NCBI RefSeq assembly: GCF_900103185.1
Contig: NZ_FNJD01000022.1
Location: 1-63,072, forward strand
Origin: Sulfitobacter litoralis
GTDB lineage: Bacteria > Pseudomonadota > Alphaproteobacteria > Rhodobacterales > Rhodobacteraceae
Direction of reading: 5' to 3'
DNA: 63,072 nucleotides
Below the pieces are notes generated by a model that was not told where the DNA came from, searched no databases, and worked only from the letters and a program-made list of their open reading frames with translations. The stretch's first letter is position 1, and the number at the start of each line of letters is the position of its first letter. The position numbers were made by a program, and so were the translations under genes. Below, piece by piece: positions 1 through 9,129 of the stretch.

Positions 1-568
1 CAAACAGTGAAGCTGACACCGAATAATCGCTAAACACATAAGTGCGTCGCTATCGGCGCGATATGAAGAGGTTGATCCATCGAATGAACCAAACCGCCCA
101 CATATCTCTTCAGATATCAAATTTTCAAAGAGCGTTGAGACAAAAGAAACCAAGATGCGCCGTAAAACTTTCAGCGCGCCCCGCCTCTATTACCTCTGAA
201 TTTCCCCGCTACGTAAGCTCCGAACCTCAGCTCGTCGTCCCCGTCTAGCGCCCCGTGTCTGCTTGTCTGCGTCTCCGGTAAGGGGCGTTCTAAGGTTTGT
301 TCCAAATACCCGCAACCCCTTTTTTAGGATTATGACAGTTTTTCTCTATTTTCTGAATTTTCCCATAAAAACAACAGTTTGATTTTGAAAATTCCGTTCA
401 GCCGTCATTTTGCGCAGCTTTATTTCGTACGCTAACATCACGCTCAGCCGACTCGCTCATCCCCTCAAGGGTTATCCACAGACTGGCGGCGCAAATGTGG
501 ATTGTTTGGCCCCCTCGCCCCCCCGAATCTCGGGGAATTCCGGTCAGAATCGCAGGGCGGGTTCGGAA
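1..568. other. intergenic region, no convincing gene
   Basis: I see no supportable gene here. The short open frames (for example 42-248 plus strand) have no start signal and no family resemblance. Positions 297-420 are AT-rich compared with the rest of the window. A long-loop inverted repeat pairs CGCCCC at 249-254 with GGGGCG at 282-287. A perfect DnaA-box consensus TTATCCACA lies at 472-480. The left end may hold the control region of a gene outside the window. msrQ ends at 569 on the minus strand. Confidence 0.5.
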
Positions 569-1153
569 TCAGCGGCGTTTGATTACTCGTAGTGCCAGCA
601 AAGCCAGAATCGCTGCCATATAAAGGAGCGGCTCGATCTGAAAACCTTTGACCAACCAAATGAAGTGCACCGCGCCCAGAACCACAGCCAGATAGGTCAG
701 CCGATGCAGCTTGCGCCATTTGGCCCCCAGCTTGCGAATGGAATAGCTGTTAGACGTCGCGGCCAAAGGCAACAGGCAGGCAAAACCGGCCATGCCGATC
801 GTGATATACGGCCGCTTTAAAATATCTGCCCAAATCTGTGACAGTATCCCGACATCCAGAACCAACCACACCAACAGGTGCAACGCGACATAGATAAAGG
901 CGAGCAATCCCAGAGCCCGACGAAACTTGATCAGGTTCAGCCGCAGGTAGCGGCGCGCAGGCGTGATCGCCAATCCTGCCACCAAAAGCTGAAGCGCGAG
1001 CAAGCCGAGCTCTTTTTCCAGCGCCTTGATCGGCTCCGCCCCCAGCCCACCGGTCTGGGCCTGAAACAGGAACCACGGGACCGGCATCAGCCCCACTATA
1101 TATACAACCCATGTTGGGACGCGTCGGGCGATGGTATTCAGGCGGTCAATCAT
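569..1153 (-). CDS. msrQ: MsrQ heme-binding membrane subunit of the MsrPQ system
   Basis: This is the 194-residue integral membrane cytochrome that passes electrons from the respiratory chain to the periplasmic methionine sulfoxide reductase MsrP. The protein is strongly hydrophobic with about six membrane segments, starting near residues 14-32. It fits the ferric-reductase-like transmembrane (YedZ) family in length. Histidines in the segments around ALHLLVW and GAVHFIWL are the likely heme ligands. It starts 33 bases after the msrP stop on the same strand, as in other msrPQ operons. Identification rests on membrane pattern, length and the neighbour. Confidence 0.93.
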   Translation of the reverse strand: MIDRLNTIARRVPTWVVYIVGLMPVPWFLFQAQTGGLGAEPIKALEKELGLLALQLLVAGLAITPARRYLRLNLIKFRRALGLLAFIYVALHLLVWLVLDVGILSQIWADILKRPYITIGMAGFACLLPLAATSNSYSIRKLGAKWRKLHRLTYLAVVLGAVHFIWLVKGFQIEPLLYMAAILALLALRVIKRR

Positions 1154-1186
1154 ACCGCCCCGCTCACTTCTTTACGGCACACTGGT

Positions 1187-2095
1187 TTAGATATCCTTGT
1201 TCAGGTCCATCCCGGCGTAAAGATCAGCGACGTCATCCTCATAGCCGTTAAACATCAGTGTGGGCACACGCTTGGAAAACAACCCGCCGCCAATGACCCG
1301 CTCGCTCGCTTGGGACCAACGAGGGTGATCGACCTCGGGGTTCACATTACTATAGAAGCCGTATTCCCCTGCATTCGCCTTGTTCCAACTGGTTGGCGGC
1401 TGCGTGTCCGTGAGGGTTATCCGCACCACGGATTTGATCGATTTGTAGCCATACTTCCACGGCACCACCAACCGCAGCGGCGCGCCGTTTTGTTTAGGGA
1501 TGTCCTTGCCGTAGATACCGGTTGCCATAATCGTTAACGGGTGCATCGCTTCATCCAGTCGCAGCCCTTCGACATAGGGCCAGTCGAGCACCTTATACGC
1601 GACGCCCGGCATTTCATCGGGGCGCAGCGCGGTTTCAAATGACACGTATTTCGCACCTGACTGGACGCCGGCCATAGTCAGCAGGTCGGCCAGCTCGAAC
1701 CCGTTCCACGGCACCACCATCGACCACGCCTCGACGCAGCGGAAACGATAGATACGCTCTTCGATTGTCATCTGCTGCATGATGTCGTCGAAGCCATAGG
1801 CCCCCGGCTTGTCGACCAACCCGTCGATCTGCACCGTCCAAGGCTCGATTGTCAGACGGTCTGCGTATCTGGCGGGGTCGTCCTTGCCGGTGCCAAATTC
1901 ATAGTAGTTATTATAGCTGGTGATATCTTCATAGCTGTTGGGCTCAAGCCCCTCGGGCGCGGCAGAGGCACGGCCTGCCAAACCGGCCAACCCGATCCCC
2001 GCCAACGCGCCCCCCATGATCTGACGTCTATTCAGAAACGCACCATGCGGGGTGATGTCTTTGTCCGTTAGCGTGTTGATCCAGCGATAGGCCAT
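1187..2095 (-). CDS. msrP: MsrP protein-methionine-sulfoxide reductase catalytic subunit
   Basis: This is the 302-residue periplasmic molybdoenzyme that repairs oxidised methionine in exported proteins. A twin-arginine signal (NRRQIMGG, residues 22-29) precedes a glycine/alanine-rich hydrophobic stretch and fits Tat export of a cofactor-loaded enzyme. The sulfite-oxidase-type fold follows, with the molybdenum-binding cysteine in [14 protein letters not shown] (Cys120). Later segments such as [15 protein letters not shown] are typical of the YedY family. The start codon is preceded by a clear AAGGAG ribosome site, and a TATATT hexamer sits about 20 bases further upstream. It is first in the operon, followed by msrQ. 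Confidence 0.95.
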   Translation of the reverse strand: MAYRWINTLTDKDITPHGAFLNRRQIMGGALAGIGLAGLAGRASAAPEGLEPNSYEDITSYNNYYEFGTGKDDPARYADRLTIEPWTVQIDGLVDKPGAYGFDDIMQQMTIEERIYRFRCVEAWSMVVPWNGFELADLLTMAGVQSGAKYVSFETALRPDEMPGVAYKVLDWPYVEGLRLDEAMHPLTIMATGIYGKDIPKQNGAPLRLVVPWKYGYKSIKSVVRITLTDTQPPTSWNKANAGEYGFYSNVNPEVDHPRWSQASERVIGGGLFSKRVPTLMFNGYEDDVADLYAGMDLNKDI

Positions 2096-2211
2096 AACAG
2101 GCGCTCCTTACCAATATACCGGCACAAGCCTACTGCCGGTTAGCGCGCCCACCAAACGCAATCCGTTACATTTCAAGGGACACACCGGAATGTCAGCGCA
2201 CCTCATGCAAA

Positions 2212-2237
2212 CAGGGCCGAGGTTTCCCCCGGCCCTG
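2212..2237 (-). terminator. probable terminator hairpin after clpB
   Basis: CAGGGCCG (2212-2219) pairs perfectly with CGGCCCTG (2230-2237) across a 10-base loop, between the clpB stop and the msrP promoter. The following minus-strand bases are only partly T-rich, so efficiency is uncertain. Confidence 0.4.
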
Positions 2238-2253
2238 CCCGTTCAAGTTATCG

Positions 2254-2277
2254 CACTATATACTGACACTATATACT
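2254..2277. repeat. short tandem repeat at the clpB 3' end
   Basis: CACTATATACT occurs twice, at 2254-2264 and 2267-2277, with a 13-base period. It begins seven bases beyond the clpB stop and is strikingly AT-rich for this genome. Chance duplication or strand slippage would explain it; no function is evident. Confidence 0.6.
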
Positions 2278-2283
2278 ATGTGC

Positions 2284-4899
2284 TCAGTGGACCGTCGCCT
2301 CGTCCGGTTTCGCCCGATTGCTAGCAGCAACGCGGTCTCCGATGATCAGCCCTTCGGCACCGGCGTGTACCGGAATGAGATCCCCGTCCAGCACATCACC
2401 AGCCAGGATCATCTCTGCCAACGGATCTTGCAGTGCTCGCTGGATCACCCGTTTCAAAGGACGCGCCCCGAACACCGGATCATAGCCTTCGTCGGCCAGC
2501 CATTTGCGCGCCGCGTCGTCCAGATCCAACCCGATCTTACGACCAGCAAGTCGTTTGAGTAGACGGTTCATCTGGATATCGACGATCCCCGCCATGTCGC
2601 CACGTGCAAGACGGTCAAAGATCACCGTTTCATCCAGACGATTCAAGAATTCGGGGCGGAAGTGGGCCCGCACCGCATCCATCACATCCCGTTTCGCCTG
2701 CGCCATATCGCCCGCTTCCGGAAGCTGGCTCAGCGCTTGGGCACCAAGGTTGCTGGTCAGCACAATCAACGTCTGCTTGAAGTCGACCTTGCGGCCCTGA
2801 CCATCGGTTAACACGCCATCATCCAAGACCTGCAACAGGACGTTGAACACATCGGGGTGCGCCTTTTCCACCTCGTCGAACAACACGACCTGATAAGGGC
2901 GACGCCGCACGGCTTCGGTCAATACACCGCCTTCGTCGTAACCGACATACCCCGGAGGCGCACCGATCAGGCGGGCCACGGCGTGTTTCTCCATAAACTC
3001 CGACATGTCGATCCGCACCATTGCGTTCTCGTCGTCGAACAGGAATTCGGCCACGGCCTTGGTCAGCTCGGTTTTACCCACGCCTGTTGGGCCAAGGAAC
3101 AGGAAGCTGCCCAAGGGGCGTGCCTCGTCGTTCAGGCCAGCACGCGCACGGCGGACTGCGTTCGACACCGCCTTGACCGCTTGGTTTTGGCCGATGACGC
3201 GATTGTGCAGCTGGTCTTCCATCCGCAGCAGCTTGTCGCGCTCCCCCTCGAGCATACGGCCAGCTGGAATGCCGGTCCAACGTTCGACCACACTGGCGAT
3301 CTGATCAGGGCGCACTGCCTCTTCGACCATGACGTCGGCTTCGTTCTCCTCGGCCTCGCCCAGTTTACGTTCGAGTTGAGGGATCACACCATAAGAAAGC
3401 TCCCCCGCTTTGGCGAGGTTGCCTTCGCGCTTGGCAATCTCCAGCTCGGCGCGGGCACGGTCCAACTGCTCTTTCAGCTCGCGCGCGCCCTCAAGGCGAT
3501 CGCGTTCGCCCTGCCACTGCGCCGTCATTGCGTCTGCTTTTTCCTGCAGATCACCCAGCTCTTTCTCCAGCTTGTCCAACCGGTCCTTGCTGGCGGCGTC
3601 GTCCTCTTTCTTCAATGCCTCCGCTTCGATCTGCAGCTGCATGATCTGGCGGTCCAGCGCGTCCAGCTCTTCGGGCTTGCTGTCGACCTCCATCCGCAGA
3701 CGGCTGGCTGCCTCGTCCATCAAGTCGATGGCCTTGTCGGGCAAGAAGCGGTCCGTGATATAGCGGTGCGACAGAGTGGCCGCGGCAACAAGCGCAGAGT
3801 CACTGATCCGCACACCGTGGTGCAGCTCATACTTCTCTTTGATACCCCGCAAGATCGATATGGTGTCCTCGACCGTAGGTTCACTCACCATGACAGGCTG
3901 GAACCGACGGGCCAAAGCCGCGTCTTTCTCTACGTATTTACGGTATTCATCCAAGGTCGTCGCACCAACGCAGTGCAATTCCCCCCGCGCCAAGGCAGGT
4001 TTGATCAGGTTGGCAGCATCCATTGCACCATCAGCCTTACCGGCACCGACCAGCGTGTGCATCTCGTCGATAAACAAGATCACCTCGCCTGCGGCTTCAG
4101 TCACTTCGGTCAGGACGGCTTTCAACCGCTCCTCGAATTCACCACGATATTTCGCGCCGGCAATCAATGCGCCCATGTCCAGCGCCAGCAGCCGTTTGTT
4201 GCGCAGCGATTCAGGGACGTCCCCATCAACGATACGCAGCGCAAGTCCTTCGGCGATAGCAGTCTTACCCACCCCCGGCTCACCAATCAGCACCGGATTA
4301 TTCTTCGTGCGGCGGCTCAAGACCTGCATGGCGCGGCGAATTTCCTCGTCCCGGCCAACGATCGGGTCGATTTTCCCTTCGCGGGCACGTTCGGTCAGAT
4401 CCAGACTATACTTCTTAAGCGCTTCATACCCGTCTTCGGCACTGGCGCTATCAGCCGTGCGCCCTTTCCGGATATCATTGATGGCAGCGTTCAGGCCCTG
4501 CGCGGTGACTTTGCCCGCGACCAATGCGTCCTTGGCACCGGACTTGACCATAGCAAGCGCCATCAGCACGCGTTCTACCGGTACAAAGCTATCGCCTGCT
4601 TTTTTCGCACGCGCCTCTGCTTCGGCCAAAACTTTGGCTGTGGTATTATCCAGATAGACCTGTGCCGCATCGCCTGACACCTTTGGCAACTTACCCAAAG
4701 AGAGTGTCAGCGTTTCGGTAACGCGCGCCGGATTGCCACCCGCAGCGGCAATCAGATTGCTTGCCAGCCCTTGGTCGTCATCCAACAACGCTTTTAATAA
4801 GTGCTCCGGCGTCAGCCGCTGGTGGCTTTCACGCGTCGCGATTGTTTGCGCAGCCTGAATGAAGCCGCGCGACCGTTCTGTAAACTTGCTCAAGTCCAT
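2284..4899 (-). CDS. clpB: ATP-dependent disaggregase ClpB
   Basis: This 871-residue cytoplasmic hexameric AAA+ chaperone pulls proteins out of aggregates together with DnaK. An N-terminal Clp repeat domain covers about residues 1-150. The first ATPase domain has Walker A GEPGVGKT (206-213) and Walker B FIDEMHTL. The middle coiled coil (about 400-530) has the heptad pattern that separates ClpB from ClpA and ClpC. A second ATPase domain has [10 protein letters not shown] and FDEVEKAH, and a C-terminal oligomerisation domain follows. The length is normal for the family. AAGGAG at 4906-4911 supports the start. A heat-shock-type promoter lies about 80 bases upstream. Confidence 0.97.
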   Translation of the reverse strand: MDLSKFTERSRGFIQAAQTIATRESHQRLTPEHLLKALLDDDQGLASNLIAAAGGNPARVTETLTLSLGKLPKVSGDAAQVYLDNTTAKVLAEAEARAKKAGDSFVPVERVLMALAMVKSGAKDALVAGKVTAQGLNAAINDIRKGRTADSASAEDGYEALKKYSLDLTERAREGKIDPIVGRDEEIRRAMQVLSRRTKNNPVLIGEPGVGKTAIAEGLALRIVDGDVPESLRNKRLLALDMGALIAGAKYRGEFEERLKAVLTEVTEAAGEVILFIDEMHTLVGAGKADGAMDAANLIKPALARGELHCVGATTLDEYRKYVEKDAALARRFQPVMVSEPTVEDTISILRGIKEKYELHHGVRISDSALVAAATLSHRYITDRFLPDKAIDLMDEAASRLRMEVDSKPEELDALDRQIMQLQIEAEALKKEDDAASKDRLDKLEKELGDLQEKADAMTAQWQGERDRLEGARELKEQLDRARAELEIAKREGNLAKAGELSYGVIPQLERKLGEAEENEADVMVEEAVRPDQIASVVERWTGIPAGRMLEGERDKLLRMEDQLHNRVIGQNQAVKAVSNAVRRARAGLNDEARPLGSFLFLGPTGVGKTELTKAVAEFLFDDENAMVRIDMSEFMEKHAVARLIGAPPGYVGYDEGGVLTEAVRRRPYQVVLFDEVEKAHPDVFNVLLQVLDDGVLTDGQGRKVDFKQTLIVLTSNLGAQALSQLPEAGDMAQAKRDVMDAVRAHFRPEFLNRLDETVIFDRLARGDMAGIVDIQMNRLLKRLAGRKIGLDLDDAARKWLADEGYDPVFGARPLKRVIQRALQDPLAEMILAGDVLDGDLIPVHAGAEGLIIGDRVAASNRAKPDEATVH

Positions 4900-4976
4900 G
4901 AGCTTCTCCTTTTCTCAAAGCGACCACGGGTGAGACGCCTGCTTTGCAGCACGCCATTGTGTGATCCTCGTACTAG

Positions 4977-5006
4977 AATTTGGGGACAGGCAGGGTCGGC
5001 TTCAAG
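4977..5006 (-). promoter_or_regulatory. sigma-32 (RpoH) type heat-shock promoter of clpB
   Basis: Read on the minus strand, CTTGAA (5006-5001) is followed after exactly 15 bases by CCCCAAATT (4985-4977). This is close to the sigma-32 consensus of CTTGAA, a 13-17 base gap and CCCCATNTA. It predicts a 5' leader of about 70 bases before the clpB ATG at 4899. The placement ahead of a classic heat-shock gene makes the call persuasive. Confidence 0.75.
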
Positions 5007-5166
5007 AGAAGGCGCTCACAAAAACGTCAACAAAAATAACGCGCACTGAGGCAATATTTGAACGACTGGTGAAAATTAACCACATCGCGAAGTCATTGGA
5101 TTCGCAGTAAAAAATACAGTTTCGCAAAATTCCGCTTATGGCAATAGGCAATCAAATAAAAGTTAA

Positions 5167-5195
5167 TTGACTGTTTTTAAGGGAAAATTTACATT
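5167..5195 (+). promoter_or_regulatory. candidate sigma-70 promoter for the small gene at 5316
   Basis: TTGACT (5167-5172) and TACATT (5190-5195) are separated by 17 bases in an AT-rich stretch between clpB and the next plus-strand gene. The predicted leader is about 110 bases. A perfect DnaA-box sequence TTATCCACA (5195-5203) overlaps the end of the -10 element. The rest of the 4900-5315 gap holds only this and the clpB control region. Confidence 0.45.
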
Positions 5196-5315
5196 TATCC
5201 ACAAGGGTAGCGATAATAGATGGAACTTTTTAGTCACACCCACGTTGTACCGGCAGAGAATGACGAAGCCGATCAAGCCAAGTTTAATCAGTACAACAAG
5301 TTTTGAGGTACGAAC

Positions 5316-5630
5316 ATGCAGACGCGCCAAATCCAGATGCACGACGTTATATATAACGCGACAGAGCAATGCTTCGAGGCACTTGTCACTGTTCATGATG
5401 GCGATCGCTCCCGGAGATATGCCTGCGCAATCAATGCGCCCATGACGATGTCATTTGATCAGGCCGCCGAAGGGCTGACCAGACAGGCAGAACGTCGGCA
5501 CATGGGCCGCGGCGGCATGCATTCGGAAATTCGCAACATCAAACCATCGCCCCGCAGCGGTCGCCCACGGTTCGACCCCAAGGCTTGGTTGCAATCTGTT
5601 GCAAAGCTCAACGGCCACCGCGCCGCTTGA
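5316..5630 (+). CDS. small conserved protein of unknown function
   Basis: I recall similar small proteins beside pyrF in other Rhodobacterales but know no function for them. The protein has 104 residues, no signal peptide and no membrane segment. The N-terminal half (about 1-60) alternates polar and hydrophobic residues like a small beta domain (FEALVTVHDG, RYACAINAP). The C-terminal part is basic and probably disordered (residues 60-104, many Arg, Pro and Gly). A GAGG ribosome site precedes the ATG. It ends ahead of a strong terminator, so it is probably a single-gene transcript. A 14-bp perfect palindrome, CGTTATATATAACG (5345-5358), lies within the coding sequence. Confidence 0.7.
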   Translation: MQTRQIQMHDVIYNATEQCFEALVTVHDGDRSRRYACAINAPMTMSFDQAAEGLTRQAERRHMGRGGMHSEIRNIKPSPRSGRPRFDPKAWLQSVAKLNGHRAA

Positions 5631-5723
5631 GTTTCAGTTTCGGCGGAACTGCCTGTGCGCCCGTCCCGGCGCATGTCCCGCCCGATCCAGAGACTTCTGC
5701 CTGCCTGCACGTCTCTGACACTT

Positions 5724-5757
5724 GCCCGGACAGCCCTTGTGCTGCCCGGGCTTTTTT
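5724..5757 (+). terminator. rho-independent terminator upstream of pyrF
   Basis: An 11-base stem with one mismatch (5724-5734 with 5741-5751) closes a six-base loop and is followed directly by six T. It ends the transcript of the small gene at 5316. It also shows that the longer open frame running into pyrF from 5722 is not its true start. Confidence 0.85.
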
Positions 5758-5850
5758 GTACCTGTCGCGAGGTGTTTGCGTAGACACGAGAGCATGAACG
5801 CCGTAAGCCTCCGGCGTTTGTCCAATTTCATTCCTATCGGAGTTCGCCCC

Positions 5851-6540
5851 ATGTCAGATGACCGCCTGATCGTCGCCCTTGATGTTCCCCATGCTGTTGC
5901 CGGCCTTGAGCTCGCGAACAAACTTGGCGACACGGTGAGCTTTTACAAAATCGGGCTGGGAATGCTGACAGGCGGCGGCATGGCGCTGGCAAATGAGCTC
6001 ATCCAAGAGCATGGCAAACGCATCTTTCTGGATATGAAACTTTTTGACATCAGCGCGACCGTCGAAGCCGCGGTACGGGGCCTTGCGCAGTTTGATCTGG
6101 ATTTCCTGACTGTTCACGGCGACCCCCATGTGGTGCGCGCCGCGATGCAGGGTGCCGCGGGGTCGCGCACCAAAATTCTCGCAGTGACAATTCTGACGTC
6201 GCTGGACCGGAACGATCTGGACGCCGCTATGATCCAGGCGGGCGACATTCCCGATCTGGTACAAACCCGGGCCGGTCGCGCACTGGATGCAGGCGCCGAC
6301 GGGGTCATCGCTTCCCCTCAAGAAGCCGCGCTGATCCGCGCTCTGCCAGAGGCAAAAGGCAAGCTGATCGTAACCCCCGGCGTGCGCCCGACCGGTGCGG
6401 CTCTTGGCGATCAAAAACGGGTCGCGACGCCAGGCCAGGCGATCAAGGATGGGGCGGATCATATCGTCGTCGGTCGCCCGATCTGGCAAGCCGAAGACCC
6501 CGCAGCCGCCGCCCGCGCGGTTCTGGCAGAGCTGCCCTAA
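5851..6540 (+). CDS. pyrF: orotidine 5'-phosphate decarboxylase
   Basis: The enzyme makes UMP from OMP, the last step of de novo pyrimidine synthesis, in the cytoplasm. The 229-residue TIM barrel has the N-terminal substrate strand LIVALDVPHAV. The catalytic Asp/Lys network is in DMKLFDISATV. The phosphate-binding end is VTPGVRP, followed by ADHIVVGRPIW. I chose the ATG at 5851, which has an ATCGGAG ribosome site and gives the usual length. The frame is open upstream, but that part contains a terminator. Confidence 0.95.
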   Translation: MSDDRLIVALDVPHAVAGLELANKLGDTVSFYKIGLGMLTGGGMALANELIQEHGKRIFLDMKLFDISATVEAAVRGLAQFDLDFLTVHGDPHVVRAAMQGAAGSRTKILAVTILTSLDRNDLDAAMIQAGDIPDLVQTRAGRALDAGADGVIASPQEAALIRALPEAKGKLIVTPGVRPTGAALGDQKRVATPGQAIKDGADHIVVGRPIWQAEDPAAAARAVLAELP

Positions 6541-6667
6541 CCACCCCGAAATGGCACCAAACCCGACGAATAGCGGGCCTGGCCTATGTGATAAATCGGT
6601 AACAAACCCAAACTCGCTACCGACCAAGCGAAGTTGCGTATATGTTTTATGACATTCATATGGCAAC

Positions 6668-6750
6668 CTTACTTTGGTGATACTCCCCGACGGACTGGTT
6701 CTTCCTGAAGTTCGTCACCTCCCCCCGCTTTAGGCGGGGGTCTTTCTTTT
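6668..6750 (+). ncRNA. candidate two-hairpin small RNA with anti-Shine-Dalgarno motifs
   Basis: This lies in the 325-base gap between pyrF and dinB. The first stem pairs 6689-6696 (GACGGACT) with 6709-6716 (AGTTCGTC), with one G-U pair, and exposes the pyrimidine-rich loop GGTTCTTCCTGA. The unpaired linker CACCTCC follows. A second 7-base stem (6722-6728 with 6734-6740) and a T-rich tail form a terminator. Two hairpins with CUUCC/CCUCC single-strand elements recall alphaproteobacterial sRNAs of the MmgR/alpha-r8 type, but that assignment is from memory. The 5' end is a guess; an imperfect inverted repeat at 6633-6667 may be its control region. Confidence 0.45.
6722..6750 (+). terminator. rho-independent terminator
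   Basis: CCCCCGC (6722-6728) pairs perfectly with GCGGGGG (6734-6740) over a five-base loop, followed by TCTTTCTTTT. It lies 180 bases beyond the pyrF stop, which suits the 3' end of a separate small transcript better than pyrF itself, although pyrF readthrough would also stop here. Confidence 0.65.
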
Positions 6751-6865
6751 CCCACTCTAAATTTTGCATCCAGCCGCGAACTGACCGCGACGCGTCTGCC
6801 CATGGCGCAACGGCACGCAATCGAATAGACTTGCCTTCACCTTCCCTTAACCCCATTTATTCGCC

Positions 6866-8119
6866 ATGCCCGCACTCTGCCGTGACTGCCTGTCCGAAAT
6901 CACGCCTGCCCGCCGGTGCTCTGCCTGCGGCAGCCCGCGCATCACGTCGCATCCCGAATTATTTGACCTCTCCATCGCCCATATGGATTGCGATGCTTTT
7001 TATGCGTCGGTGGAAAAGCGTGACAACCCAGCCCTGAACGGTAAACCCGTGATCATCGGCGGCGGACGGCGCGGCGTGGTATCGACCGCTTGCTATATCG
7101 CACGGGTCAAAGGGGTTCGATCCGCCATGCCGATGTTTCAGGCGCTCAAGCTCTGCCCCGAAGCGGTCATCATCAAGCCACGCATGGATGCATATGTCGA
7201 AGCCTCCCGTGCGATCCGCGCCTTGATGGAAGAGCTCACGCCCGCCCTGCAACCGCTGTCGCTGGACGAGGCATTTCTAGACATGACCGGCACGACCAAG
7301 CTGCACGGCGCGCCGCCTGCGATGATGCTCGCGAAGTTGGTGCGCCGGATGAAGGTCGATCTGGGGCTTACCGGCTCTATCGGGCTGTCGCATAACAAGT
7401 TTCTGGCCAAGGTCGCCTCTGATCTAGATAAGCCGCACGGGTTTTCAGTGATCGGCAAAGAGGAAACACAGAGGTTTCTAAACGACAAACCGGTGAGCAT
7501 GATCTGGGGCGTGGGCGCTGCCACCCTCGGGGCCCTGAACAAGGCGGGCATACGCACCTTTGCTGACCTGCTGCGGTGGGAACGGACCGATTTGATTGCC
7601 CGTTTCGGGAGCATGGGCGACCGCCTTTGGCATCTGGCCCGAGGCCAGGACAACCGTCGCGTTTCCGCGCACGAACCGATGAAATCCATTAGCAATGAAA
7701 CCACCTTTAACGAGGACACCTCGGACCCCGAACTGCTGGACGGTCACCTGTGGCGCATGGCGCAAAAAGTGGCGGACCGCGCAAAGGCCAAAGAGCTTGC
7801 GGGGCGCGTTGTCGTGCTCAAGCTGAAGCGTGCCGATTTTTCGCTGATTACCCGGCGGGTGTCTTTGTATGACCCCACTCAGCTGGCCGACCGCATCTAC
7901 CGCACTGCACGCGGGCTGTTTGATCAGCTGGGCGAGCCGGGGCCGTTCCGGCTTCTGGGATGTGGCATTTCCGATCTTAACGCCGCTGATGGGGCCGACA
8001 CGGCGGGTGATCTTCTGGACCCCGATGCCGTGCGGCGGGGTCGGGCCGAACGGGCGACCGATGCCATCCGCAACCGGTTCGGGGACAAGGCCATCGTCAA
8101 AGGGCGCGCGCTGCGCTGA
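6866..8119 (+). CDS. dinB: DNA polymerase IV with N-terminal zinc-ribbon extension
   Basis: This is a Y-family translesion polymerase of 417 residues. Residues 1-22 carry a CxxC-N9-CxxC metal site (Cys5, Cys8, Cys18, Cys21) that E. coli DinB lacks. The palm follows, with HMDCDAFYASVE (Asp41) and SLDEAFLDM (Asp134, Glu135) as catalytic carboxylates. The helix-hairpin-helix thumb has WGVGAATLGALNKAGI, and the little-finger domain is near the C-terminus. The start gives a full zinc ribbon; a start at a later Met would lose it. No LexA box was recognised upstream. The stop adjoins that of the next, convergent gene with no bases between. Confidence 0.94.
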   Translation: MPALCRDCLSEITPARRCSACGSPRITSHPELFDLSIAHMDCDAFYASVEKRDNPALNGKPVIIGGGRRGVVSTACYIARVKGVRSAMPMFQALKLCPEAVIIKPRMDAYVEASRAIRALMEELTPALQPLSLDEAFLDMTGTTKLHGAPPAMMLAKLVRRMKVDLGLTGSIGLSHNKFLAKVASDLDKPHGFSVIGKEETQRFLNDKPVSMIWGVGAATLGALNKAGIRTFADLLRWERTDLIARFGSMGDRLWHLARGQDNRRVSAHEPMKSISNETTFNEDTSDPELLDGHLWRMAQKVADRAKAKELAGRVVVLKLKRADFSLITRRVSLYDPTQLADRIYRTARGLFDQLGEPGPFRLLGCGISDLNAADGADTAGDLLDPDAVRRGRAERATDAIRNRFGDKAIVKGRALR

Positions 8120-8980
8120 TTATTCCGCCGCGAGCGCAAGACTTTCAGGCCGGATACGCGCGATTTCAGCAACAACGCCGCTCAGCGCTTTTTGGACATC
8201 CTCGAAATCGCCATTGGGACGCACCAATGATTCGTTCATATACAGCGATCGGTCCAATTCGACCTGTACCGCGTGCTGCCCCCGCGCCGGACGGCCATAA
8301 GCCTGCGTGATATAGGCCCCCGCAAAAGGCGTGTTTCGTGTGACGGTAAAACCCGCCCTCGAGAAAGCGGCTTCGATTTGATCAACAACATCGCTGCCCG
8401 CAGCCGCACCAAACCGGTCGCCCAACACAACATCGGGCCGCTTGAGCCCCATCCGCGCCACCCCTTCCATCGCCTCATGCGGCATGGAATGGCAATCTAC
8501 GAGGATCGCCTGGCCGTGATCCCCGCGGGCGTCGTTCAGCAGGCTTTGCAGCATATCGTGATACGGCACCCAATACGCCGCGATTCGTTCTCGGGCTTCG
8601 TCGAGCGTCAATTTGCCCTGATAAATCGACCGCCCATTCGCCACAACACGCGGGATAACGCCCAAACCCGAGGCCACTCGCGGGTTATGCGCCTGCCGGC
8701 GCACCCCCTCAATCAAGGCCGGGTCCAGCTCGTCTCGCGACCGGTTCAGGTCAAGGAACGCCCGCGGGGCTCCTGCCATCAAGAACGGCGCCCCGAAATG
8801 CGGGGCGGATTTGAACAAAAGATCAACAAACGCGTCCTCTGACGAGCGGATGCTATGCCCGTCAAGCACCGTGGACCGGAGGAAGGAAAAGCTGTAATTC
8901 CGACCCGAATGGGGCGACGCGAACACCGCGCAGGAACGGGCTTGATCGGGGCGAACGACTTCGTAAGGAATGTGTGGCAT
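8120..8980 (-). CDS. N-formylglutamate amidohydrolase family protein (HutG-like)
   Basis: The family hydrolyses N-formylglutamate to glutamate and formate in histidine degradation. Many stand-alone members have no proven substrate, and no hut genes lie nearby. Visible motifs are ASPHSGRNY near the N-terminus, a probable zinc-site histidine in VDCHSMPH, and DRFGAAAG, in family order. The 286-residue length is normal. I took the ATG at 8980, which follows AAAGGTG at good spacing, rather than the upstream TTG at 8995 that would include the ribosome site. Converges with dinB. Confidence 0.82.
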   Translation of the reverse strand: MPHIPYEVVRPDQARSCAVFASPHSGRNYSFSFLRSTVLDGHSIRSSEDAFVDLLFKSAPHFGAPFLMAGAPRAFLDLNRSRDELDPALIEGVRRQAHNPRVASGLGVIPRVVANGRSIYQGKLTLDEARERIAAYWVPYHDMLQSLLNDARGDHGQAILVDCHSMPHEAMEGVARMGLKRPDVVLGDRFGAAAGSDVVDQIEAAFSRAGFTVTRNTPFAGAYITQAYGRPARGQHAVQVELDRSLYMNESLVRPNGDFEDVQKALSGVVAEIARIRPESLALAAE

Positions 8981-9129
8981 TGTTGCACCTTTCAAAAATG
9001 AACATAGCGCATGTTTTTACAAAGCCAAAACCCCTTGATCATGCCTGCGACTCTATTTATAGACCCCGCTACCGGTGCAGATATTCGTGCCCTGATTTGG
9101 TTCGGGGTGCAAATTTTGTGCTACATAGG

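Noticed and set aside
472..480. Replication origin near the left end
   Set aside because: A single DnaA box without a cluster, and no dnaA, hemE, parAB or repABC genes nearby.
42..592. Short plus-strand frames at 42-248 and 410-592
   Set aside because: No ribosome site, no recognisable family and atypical composition. I regard this stretch as non-coding.
2857..4677. 606-codon plus-strand open frame opposite clpB
   Set aside because: It is the antisense shadow of clpB; composition follows the complementary codons and no domain or start signal is visible.
5722..5850. N-terminal extension of pyrF
   Set aside because: It contains a strong rho-independent terminator and lacks a start signal; the family length is met from 5851.
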